Notes under the pieces: model-generated
Databases searched by the model: none
Told to the model about the DNA's origin: nothing
The model's input: the letters and a program-made list of their open reading frames with translations, nothing else
Program-made: the position numbers and the translations under genes
In this document: in pieces, positions 54,219-62,488 of the stretch
Numbering within the stretch: the stretch's first letter is position 1
Layout: each line of letters opens with the position of its first letter
Source of the DNA: Marvania coccoides
Taxonomy: Eukaryota; Chlorophyta; Trebouxiophyceae; Chlorellales; Chlorellaceae
NCBI GenBank assembly: GCA_963854735.1
Contig: OY978099.1
Span: forward strand, 62,001 to 126,000
Length of the DNA stretch: 64,000 nt
Direction of reading: 5' to 3'

Positions 54219-54825
54219 GGTTTGAAGATGAACTATGATAGGATGAATTAACCTTCCGTCTTGATTAGACGTGTTTGCAACCATGGTTGAATACAAAGAC
54301 GGGGGGAGAAAAAAAAATGAAATGAAAAGCTTTTAGCATGGCCAAACCGAGGTTTCAAGGTTTACAAATGGCTGTCAAGGGCCTTTGACAACTTAAATAA
54401 AAAAACAAAACAAAAAAAGGGCGCCAAACGGATTGTGTTGACAAATCATGCTGACTTCATGATTAGCGGATTTTCGTTTCCCCTTTGGTCAGCCCCATTG
54501 GTCGTTGGGTTCTTTTAGACGAGTGTATCTCTCTCTCTCTCTCAAAAACATGTTTTTACCCTACCGCCTTCACTTCCAGATCAAAGTAATAACTGTGCAA
54601 ATCGAATATTCGTCGTGGGACACGTCCTCGGTCACCTCGCGGTAGGCTACCATTGGTCTCAGCCAACCGATATAAGCTCACCAACTGCTTTTAACTGCCG
54701 TCCTGGGAATTCCATCCTGTTTTGCCAACCCCACTACGTCTAGGGACCAGGGATCGCAAGTTTCTTCAACTCATCCCTACGAAGCTCGGGTGCCAATGCG
54801 ACCATATATAACTTTAATTTTTTGA
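54219..54825. other. AT-rich intergenic DNA
   Basis: About 600 bases with a short CT run (54530-54542) and no supported gene or RNA. A D-arm-like string near 54640-54670 on the minus strand was checked and does not fold as a tRNA. Confidence 0.3.
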
Positions 54826-55235
54826 CAAGACATCATCATCTCAAACATCTGCTGCCCGAAAATGGCAAAATCGGTGTACGCCGTCGCTGCCAGACCTGCT
54901 TTTTATGCTGGAAACGGATGAACTGGCGTCGGAATGCCGGATAAGGGGAGAATACAAATTTTATATTTTCGACGGCATCATCAAACATCTGCTGCCCAAA
55001 AATGGCGAAATCGGTGTACGCCGTCGCTGCCAGACCTGCTTTTTATGCTGGAAACGGATGAACTGGCGTCGGAATGCCGGAAAAGGGGAGAATAAATATT
55101 TTATATTTTCGACAAGACAACATCATCAAACATCTGCTGCCCGGAAATGGCAAAATCGGTGTACGCCGTCGCTGCCAGACCTGCTTTTTATGCTGGAAAC
55201 GGATGAAATGGCGTCGGAATGCCGGAATGCGCTTG
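54826..55235 (+). repeat. Three tandem copies of a ~140-145 bp unit
   Basis: Units start at about 54843, 54983 and 55128 with AAACATCTGCTGCCC, and each continues with ATCGGTGTACGCCGTCGC, CAGACCTGCTTTTTATGC and GGCGTCGGAATGCCGG. Copies differ by a few substitutions and by a small insertion in the third. Frames cross the copies but change phase between them, so a coding role is doubtful. Confidence 0.85.
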
Positions 55236-55507
55236 AAAACCGCGAGATTGCGACGGTCATCCGAAAAAAGAAAGTAGGGTGGATTTTATTTCATGCTTTT
55301 GGGGGCGAATACGGGGCCAAACCGAGTCAAATTTTCACCAGGAAGTGCGCTTTGGCGAGATCTATGCCCACAGGGTGCCAGGCGGTGGCAGCGACGGTCA
55401 AAACCCTTTGAAATTGGCAAAAAACGCGAAATTTGTTTTTTCGAGCTGAGACGCCGCCAATCGCTTGGAAATGGTGTGGAAATGTGTGTGGGGGAGCAAA
55501 AAGCTAC

Positions 55508-55659
55508 TTCTAATCATTCCCCTTAACCGCTCGGGCAAGGCAACCGGTTAAATTATAATCGTAATGGGAACCAACGGCAAGATGTGCCTCTCGGCACGTT
55601 TCTGACGTTAATTCACGTTGCCTGCAGGATTCGAACTTGCGCGGGTCTCCCCAAATGAT
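55508..55659 (-). tRNA. Circularly permuted tRNA-Ser (anticodon AGA)
   Basis: On the minus strand the 3' half (nt 38-73) is complement(55616..55659) and the 5' half (nt 1-37) is complement(55508..55544); a 71-base spacer separates them. Joined at 37/38 they give these elements. Acceptor stem: GTTGCCT with AGGCAAC, seven of seven Watson-Crick pairs, discriminator G, no CCA. D arm: TG then CCCGAGCGGTTAAGGG, class II type, with three pairs, A14 and G18G19. Anticodon stem: AATGA with TCATT, five of five pairs. Loop: TTAGAAA, with U33, anticodon AGA and A37. Long variable arm: TGGGGAGACCCGC, with a GGG/CCC stem as in tRNA-Ser. T arm: GCAAG-TTCGAAT-CCTGC, with one A-C mismatch. A TTTTT run lies six bases past nt 37 (55498-55502). 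The long arm and anticodon agree on serine independently. Confidence 0.9.
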
Positions 55660-56444
55660 ATCAAGGCGTACCGAAGCTGTGCCACGGATCTTCATGGCCT
55701 GGGGAATTATACAACAAAACAGTATCGTCTGCAAGCCCGCTTCCTGCCCCAAATCCAGCTCTCCTTCCAGGCTTCCCCACCCCCTTGACATTCTCCACGC
55801 CAAGCGCTACCCCTTACATCTGTTAGAAAATTCTTCCATGCAGCGCGCTGACGAGTCGCGACGGCGGTCGGGGGAACCCTTAAACGGCCGAATTGCACTC
55901 TCCAGCAATTCGCTCGCTGCATGCACGCGCTTGCTCAGCTGCGAAAAATTAGTATATATTATGTCTTATGGCCGAAAAAGCTTGCTGTGCAACCCCCATT
56001 TTAATGGCAGCCTCCATGCAGTTGGAGTCCAAAATAAGTCCAAGAATTGTAAAATATTTGGACGAGGGAAACCTTTGAGTAGGAACTGAGCACCTACTAT
56101 AGGCGTCCTTATATAGGCTAAGCCACAATCTACAGGAGAAGTGGAATCGGTCTCAGATTGTGGTACACTCATCAAGTGACTGGACGATGGGAAACCTTTG
56201 AGTAGAAACGTGCAACTACCATAGGGCGTCCTCCCCCTGGTGTCTCTTTAATTTTTATTTTTGTTGAAAAATACGATTGAGACTTAATATCCTCGGTGCT
56301 TGGTGGGCATATGAAAAAAGAATTGGCAGCTTTTTTGGACAAGCTGCTGGCTCATGCACAATTGGGGCGCGTGATTCATTTATTTTGTATGTGTGAGCTG
56401 CCAACTTTTTAAATATACCTCTCTGCATGGACCATTATTTTTAG
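55660..56444. other. Intergenic; contains repeat shared with 41.5 kb
   Basis: No supported gene. Bases 56219-56288 resemble 41500-41562. Confidence 0.35.
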
Positions 56445-56861
56445 ATGTTACCTTACACAAATATGAATTACACAAAAAAGAAAAAAAGAAAATTGTCGCT
56501 GAAAGCCAAACTCTTTTTATATAAAACAATGCTAGTTGTGACATGCACTTCTGTCGCTTTAATTTTTTTAAATAAACTATCAGCTCAGGTGGCGGGGAAG
56601 GATCCCACCTTTTTGCTTTTGCAACTCAAGGAAGGTGGCCAACATCGTGTTGACGTCCATTGTGAAGCCCTCCGGCGTCGCCACCGAACGGCGTACCTGG
56701 CGGCCACTAAGTATGAGCCTCCGATCGCCAAAGCGACGAAGCAGAATGCCACTACGCGGGAGAAGGATGCGTTGAGGGCGCTGGCTGACGCTTGTGAAGA
56801 CAAGGTGTCAATCATGCGGGGTATGAAAGATGTCATCAATTTTATCGGGAAGGTTTTATAG
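56445..56861 (+). pseudogene. Short frame with protein-like segment, unrecognised
   Basis: A 138-codon frame. The first 47 residues are AT-rich and lysine-rich and may not be real coding sequence. After that, VAGKDPTFLLLQLKEGGQHR to KDVINFIGKVL has normal codon composition and looks like a fragment of a larger protein. No domain is recognised. It ends at TAG 56859-56861. Confidence 0.3.
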
Positions 56862-57906
56862 GGAAGCTGGTGGCCGCGCCTGGAGGGCGGTTTTCAGACG
56901 TCGGCGACAGCATTTGCAAATCACCGCCCGCGCAGCGTGCTGGGACTACCAGACCGCAGGTGCGTGCACATGCTGTACAACGCTGAATACTTTTCAAGGG
57001 TTGTGAATGCAACAAATAACGACTCCCCAACTGCCAAATCATGTAGAGCATGGAAGAAAGCTCGGCTCATCCCATAATTTCATATGGAGTTGACTTTGGC
57101 GTTGACTTTGGCGTTGACTATTGCCGCTCGCGGCGATTTTTTCGTTTCAAATATTTTCCAACAAGTGTATGCTCAGTAGTTCGCACCGAGGCTGCAGAGG
57201 AAACTCATCCATTTCTATTCTTTCAGAAATTTAGCTCTGCACAATTTCCAGAGGCTGCCCCCCGCGTCAAGGTTGGTTGGTCGTCCTTGGAATATACCAG
57301 GTGGGTCATGACGATGTTGTTGAAGCACGCTCCGCCGCTAAAACCAGATCATAGGGCCTCAATGCTGATGCCATTTTATCGGATTTGCAGACTCGATCAC
57401 GGCCATCAGACGCGTTTTACCTAGTCCCCTGTGTCTCATTTGGGTGCAACCTACCAAGTTAGGCGTGCTGAAACGTGTTCGCTAGCTCCCCGGCCACCCT
57501 CAGCTCATCGCCTGCTTTTTTTCACCGTCCATGTAATATTATCTATTTAGAGTGACCAGTTAGTTATTTAAGTTACAAGATGGGATTGTCAAAATAATAA
57601 TTAATAAATAATGTCTCAGGGGATGGAAGCTGAGTTTTAAGGGCAAGGGGAAAGGCGGGAAGCAAAGTGGAAAGGAAGAACACTTTGACTTTGACCAAAG
57701 GGGAGGGGGGGGATGGCATAACTAGCACTGCACTAGGAATCAGGGAAAGAGAAGAGTGTATTTGAAATCCTTAGAGGAAAACACATTTAATGAAATCCAT
57801 AGTAAGGGAAGAAACGGGGAGGTGCAGCTTGTGCTGTTACAGTCCAAGTGTTTCTAATTTCGATTCCCCTTCTTCCCTCCCCTCCAAGCTTGCAGGTGAT
57901 ATAAAA

Positions 57907-58506
57907 ATGGCCGAGAAAGGAGGGTGGGCGGTAGAAGCCGCCTACGCCAAGGGGCTGTGCGAGGGGCTGACCGAGCTCACGCCAGCGCTCTTCTCCGAGT
58001 GGGCCACCGCTCGACAACGCAGTGCCCCAAGCACGCCCTGCCAGTCAATCAAACTGTTTTTTTACCTGGGCTGCGTGGTGGTGCGCGCGTCCATCGCGTC
58101 ATCCTACACCTACGACACCCTGGGCCACGCCGCGGACGTCCTCTGCGCCATCCACGCGTACGTGGCACCGCTCCTGGCGCTGGACGACCGGGTGCAGGTG
58201 CTGGGCCGCGTGGACGGGCGGCCCAAGGCTGCCAAGGAGGTGGAAATGGAGCTCCGCCACCCCGAGAAGGCAGCCAGGCGCCGATGGTTTATGCAGTACG
58301 GCTGGCAGCCGTACTGCGCCATGGTGGCGGCGCTCAGCCGCAGGGTGGGTGCAACCCTGCCGGCGGGAGACCCCCTGCGCGAGCGTTTCAAGGTCCTGGC
58401 CGCCTTTTTCGAGGCAGACGAGGCCACGGACGGCGACGCTGAAGAAGCAATGGCGAATGCCGCCACGCTCGTGGTTCTTGTCTTTCACGACAGGGACCAG
58501 TGCTGA
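57907..58506 (+). CDS. Unknown protein, left copy in the palindrome
   Basis: A frame of 199 residues from ATG 57907 (MAEKGGWAVEAAYAKGLCEG) to TGA 58504-58506. It contains a Leu/Phe-rich hydrophobic part (IKLFFYLGCVVVRASIASSY), helical segments and an acidic end (FFEADEATDGDAEEAMAN). Codon use is GC-rich like real genes here and both copies keep the frame, which argues for function or very recent duplication. I do not recognise a family. The last residue or two differ between copies because the arm ends inside the gene, so one or both copies are probably truncated at the C-terminus. Confidence 0.5.
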   Translation: MAEKGGWAVEAAYAKGLCEGLTELTPALFSEWATARQRSAPSTPCQSIKLFFYLGCVVVRASIASSYTYDTLGHAADVLCAIHAYVAPLLALDDRVQVLGRVDGRPKAAKEVEMELRHPEKAARRRWFMQYGWQPYCAMVAALSRRVGATLPAGDPLRERFKVLAAFFEADEATDGDAEEAMANAATLVVLVFHDRDQC

Positions 58507-59117
58507 GTCACCCAGCTGCACAAGTGGTCCCTGTCGTGAAAGACAAGAACCACGAGCGTGGCGGCATTCGCCATTGCTTCTTCAGCGTCGCCGTCCGTGG
58601 CCTCGTCTGCCTCGAAAAAGGCGGCCAGGACCTTGAAACGCTCGCGCAGGGGGTCTCCCGCCGGCAGGGTTGCACCCACCCTGCGGCTGAGCGCCGCCAC
58701 CATGGCGCAGTACGGCTGCCAGCCGTACTGCATAAACCATCGGCGCCTGGCTGCCTTCTCGGGGTGGCGGAGCTCCATTTCCACCTCCTTGGCAGCCTTG
58801 GGCCGCCCGTCCACGCGGCCCAGCACCTGCACCCGGTCGTCCAGCGCCAGGAGCGGTGCCACGTACGCGTGGATGGCGCAGAGGACGTCCGCGGCGTGGC
58901 CCAGGGTGTCGTAGGTGTAGGATGACGCGATGGACGCGCGCACCACCACGCAGCCCAGGTAAAAAAACAGTTTAATTGACTGGCAGGGCGTGCGTGGGGC
59001 ACTGCGTTGCCGAGCAGTGGCCCACTCGGAGAAGAGCGCTGGCGTGAGCTCGGTCAGCCCCTCGCACAGCCCCTTGGCGTAGGCGGCTTCCACCGCCCAC
59101 CCTCCTTTCTCGGCCAT
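58485..59117 (-). CDS. Unknown protein, right copy in the palindrome
   Basis: The mirror copy, 210 residues from ATG at 59117, nearly identical to the left copy (for example SAPRTPCQS instead of SAPSTPCQS). It runs through the palindrome centre into the other arm, which gives it a different tail (HDRDHLCSWVTQHWSLS). The two genes are therefore tail to tail and overlap slightly. No family is recognised. Confidence 0.5.
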   Translation of the reverse strand: MAEKGGWAVEAAYAKGLCEGLTELTPALFSEWATARQRSAPRTPCQSIKLFFYLGCVVVRASIASSYTYDTLGHAADVLCAIHAYVAPLLALDDRVQVLGRVDGRPKAAKEVEMELRHPEKAARRRWFMQYGWQPYCAMVAALSRRVGATLPAGDPLRERFKVLAAFFEADEATDGDAEEAMANAATLVVLVFHDRDHLCSWVTQHWSLS

Positions 59118-59845
59118 TTTTCATCACCTGCAAGCGTGGCGGGGAGGGAAGAAGGGGAAACGAAATTAGAAACACTTGGACGGTGGAAAAAAAGCAGGCG
59201 GTGAGCTGGCAAGGGGGGCCGAGGAGCTGGCGAACACGTTTCACCACGCCTACCTTGGTAGGTTGCACCCAAATCAGACACAGGGGACTAGGTAAAACGC
59301 GTCTGATGGCCGTGATCGAGTCTGCAAATCCGATAAAATGGCATCAGCATTGAGGCCCTATGATCTGGTTTTAGCGGCGGAGCGTGCTTCAACAACATCG
59401 TCATGACCCACCTGGTATATTCCAAGGACGACCAACCAACCTTGACGCGGGGGGCAGCCTCTGGAAATTGTGCAGAGCTAAATTTCTGAAAGAATAGAAA
59501 TGGATGAGTTTCCTCTGCAGCCTCGGTGCGAACTACTGAGCATACACTTGTTGGAAAATATTTGAAACGAAAAAATCGCCGCGAGCGGCGAATCAACGCC
59601 ATTTGAAATTGGGCATGCATGAGATTCTTCTATTGCTTACACTCACCTCCTGTTGTGCATGCTTTTAATTTTTTGCGCCCGAATTTTCGCAAATATAGAT
59701 GAAAGGCGGCGAGAAATTGTTGTCCGGAAACCCCCGTTTCTTGGACGCTTTTCTCACCCTTCTTTCCCTGCAACTTTGCAGGTGAGATCCATTCACTTTT
59801 TACCTTTTCTCTTTAAACACACGGGGGTGTGAAATTTCTGGACCA

Positions 59846-60072
59846 TGTATATATACATACTTCGATCCACGCGTACGTGGCACCGCTCCTGGCGCAGAGG
59901 ACGTCCGCGGCGTGCTCCAGGGTGCCGTAGCTGTATGACGACGCGATCGACGCGTGCACCACCACGCAACCCAGGTCAAAAAACAGTTTGATTGACTGGC
60001 AGGGCGTCATTGAAGCACTGCGCTGTCGAGTGGTTGCCCACTGGGAGAAGAGCGCTGGTGTGAGCTCGTGTA
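59846..60072 (-). repeat. Third, truncated and rearranged copy of the palindrome gene
   Basis: Bases from about 59895 to 60065 match the minus-strand gene copy (58875-59055) with several differences. The adjoining 28 or so bases (59866-59893) are in the opposite orientation relative to that copy, so the fragment contains a small inversion next to GGCGC. The reading frame is not kept. Confidence 0.7.
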
Positions 60073-60334
60073 TTCGATTTCTTTAATACTAAAAACGCAA
60101 AATGTAAAGAAATTTAAACCCGTAAGCGCAGCAGAACACACGCTTGCCAAAATAAATATGAAGAAAAACAGCACGGCAACAACCTCACGACGTGGGAACA
60201 GTAAGTACTGGTGAAGATACATTCACACACACCACATTACGGAGTCCTTTTACCGTCGTCCTGTCTCACACACTCTACGGAATGAATTAAATGTACTGCT
60301 ACTCCCTCTGATTTATTGACTTTCCCATTTCTTT

Positions 60335-62060
60335 TCACTTTTCCGCCCCCGCATCTGGGGGCGCCGTTTTCTCCTCGTCCTTCTTCACCTGGCGCCCCAG
60401 CTCCGTCTCCAGCTCGGAAAGCGCGGCCACCACCTCGTGGTCAGACGGCAGCCCCAGCTTGCGCGCGGTGGCGACCCCCTCAGCGGCTGCATCTGCTGCC
60501 GCCTCCAGCTCTCCTTCTCTTCGGTAGGCCACCGCCAGCAGCAGCCATACGTCGGGCACGGTGTCGTTCTCCTCGAGCAGCCCCTCCAGCACCGCCGCAG
60601 CCGTCTCCATGCTGTCCTCCAGCTCAATCAGCAGCTTGGCGCACTCGAATCGAAACTCGTAGCTGGGGAGGCCGCCGTCCTCCTCCTCCTCCTCCTCCTC
60701 TTCCATGTCCACCTGATCCCCTTCTTTCTTTCCCTCCCCTTCTTCTTCCTCCTCCTCTGGCGGTGCCCTGTACCATATCGCCAAAGATTGACGGAGAAGG
60801 CCAAGGGCGTCGTCGTCGCGGCCCTGCAGGTGGCGCAGGCTGCTGAAGGCCTGCAGCGGCTCGGGGCTGCGCGGCCACAGCTGCCGTGCCTCCCCCAGCA
60901 GGCCCTCACACTCGGACAAAGCGGGGGAGGCAGCAAGCGCAGCGGCAGCGTCGCCCTCGCCGTCCGCCTCGTCGGCTGCGTCTGCGGCTGCGCCCATGAG
61001 CAGCTCTGCCAGCGAGCACAGCGCGGAGCTGAGTGCCTCCCGCAGGTGCTCTCTGCAGTCGGCAATCTCCTCTGCCGCCTCGTCTCCAGCGCTCCCAGCC
61101 AGCTCAGGGTGGTCTTCCTGCAGCACAGGCATACAAAATGGAACGGTATTATCAACGTTTTATGGAACAGCAACAATAAATTAAATCGTCAACTTGCCGT
61201 TTCGGTGAGCTCTGCACGCAAAATTTCAATGCCGCGGCGCATGCTGGTCTCCGCCTCCTTGGTCTGGTCTAGAGAATCCAGCACCTGGCCCAGGTACCTG
61301 CGAGAATATATATGGGGGAAGGTTAGAGGAAACCATGAAACCCTCGCATTGTCTCAGCTGTCCCGCCAACACAAGTACGCTGTCAAAAACATGACCGACA
61401 CAGGGTGGCAAAGCAGCAATCTGACACGTCTCTAACTAACTACACCATGCATCGTTCTACCAAGTGCACCACTCTCTATTAATTGGAGTAGTAAACCGTT
61501 TAGGGAATTGTATGTGACTCACATAAATTTTTCGTAGCCGTGGTTGGGTGCCAGCTCGCAGGCACGGCGCAGCACCGCCAGCGCCTCATCCCGAGGCCCA
61601 TTCTCGGCCAGGAAGGTCCCGTAGCCATCCAGAAACTCGATGTTCTGTTCAGGAGGGAGAGAGAAAAAAGTATGGAAGAAGAACTCAATTGTTTTCTGAA
61701 AAAAGACGGAAAACCCCAGGTGTGCATCAATGAAGCAGGGCTGTAGCTCACGTCGGGCTCCAGGTCCAAAGCACGCGTATATGCGGCCCGAGCGCCCTCC
61801 AAATCGTCACTGACATACGCCATTTCGGCCTCAACAAAGTAGTCCTCGGCAGACAGCTGCGAACGGCAAGAGCCGCGTGTTTAGTTGCATCAAAACATGA
61901 TAACAATCTCTTTGAATATGAAAAATGTGAAGATTCAAGCATTCGTATCACTGAATGGCATGCAGGTGTCACTTTTTTTCTCCCTCAAAGTGATTCCCAC
62001 CTGCCGTGGCTGTTGTGACGATGACTTTTTCTTGCTGGACTTCTTCACAGGGACCCCCAT
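60335..62060 (-). CDS. ACL4: TPR ribosome-assembly chaperone (ACL4-like, dedicated to Rpl4)
   Basis: Five exons, complement(62001..62060), (61752..61856), (61523..61644), (61198..61297) and (60335..61117), 389 residues with consistent phases. The start MGVPVKKSSKKKSSSQQ is basic. TPR units follow: SAEDYFVEAEMAYVSDD, ARAAYTRALDLEPDN, AENGPRDEALAVLRRACEL and YLGQVLDSLDQTKEAE. The C-terminal domain has YEFRFECAKLLIELEDSMET, AAAVLEGLLEENDTVPDVW and LLLAVAYRREGEL. An acidic run of about 30 residues lies near 246-275. Yeast Acl4 binds nascent ribosomal protein Rpl4 and escorts it to the pre-60S particle in the nucleus. Intron 4 starts with GC (ACG|GCAAGT), the only donor that keeps frame. The orthologue call rests on order and the C-terminal motif. 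Confidence 0.82.
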
Positions 62061-62488
62061 GCTGAGCGATCAATGTCGTGGTGCGCCGGAAAAAATGGCC
62101 AAAGGCAAATATAAACCTGACGCTGTAACCCTTTGGTTTCCGAGTGCGGCCCTCTGAACGCAATGTTCCGAGCATCAATTGAAGGAATACAAATTGAAAT
62201 GGGTCTCGAAGGGAGCAGGGGGAGAGAATGAGAAACGCCAGCCTGGATGGCAAAAAAGTGGCGCGATATGTTTCCCACCACCACCACCGCTGCCCATTAA
62301 AAATAAAATAAAACACGCAATTGGCTGAAAGCGGATTTGACCCGAGGAAGCGCTCCGCGCAGCAAAACAACATTTCAAAAGAAGATTTAATTAATCCCTT
62401 CCTCTTGACTTACTTTGTCACCATACATTTCCAATTTCTCCTCCAAATTTAAGATCTGCTGTTTTTTTCAGCCATACAGCCGCCGAGC
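62061..62488. other. Divergent promoter region between the ACL4 and ABC1K genes
   Basis: 428 bases between two genes transcribed apart. A tRNA T-arm-like string near 62330-62350 (minus strand) was tested in normal and permuted order and rejected. Confidence 0.4.

Larger units (their letters stand above)
57120..59600. repeat. Large inverted repeat (palindrome) with a 25-bp centre
   Basis: The left arm runs from about 57120 to 58499 and the right arm from 58525 to about 59590, as near-identical reverse complements. The centre is 58500-58524, flanked by GGGACCA and TGGTCCC. Inner arms of about 600 bases encode the same ~200-residue protein on opposite strands. Outer arms (57120-57424 and 59288-59590) share another frame (SRRFFRFKYFPTSVCSVV). 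The left arm carries about 315 extra bases at 57531-57845. Identity is very high in the inner arms, with only single-base differences seen. Confidence 0.92.

Noticed and set aside
54630..54680. A-box-like TGGCTGAGACCAATGG on the minus strand
   Set aside because: The loop of the would-be D arm is too long, and no B box or other half is nearby.
57531..57845. The extra 315 bases in the left palindrome arm as an intron
   Set aside because: Although GTAATA and TTACAG occur near the ends, splicing there does not restore the right-arm sequence; the 4-bp duplication fits insertion better.
62320..62375. A tRNA T-arm-like string (GGGTCAAATCCGC) on the minus strand
   Set aside because: The T stem pairs in only three positions, the loop lacks T54, and no partner acceptor or D arm occurs in normal or permuted order.
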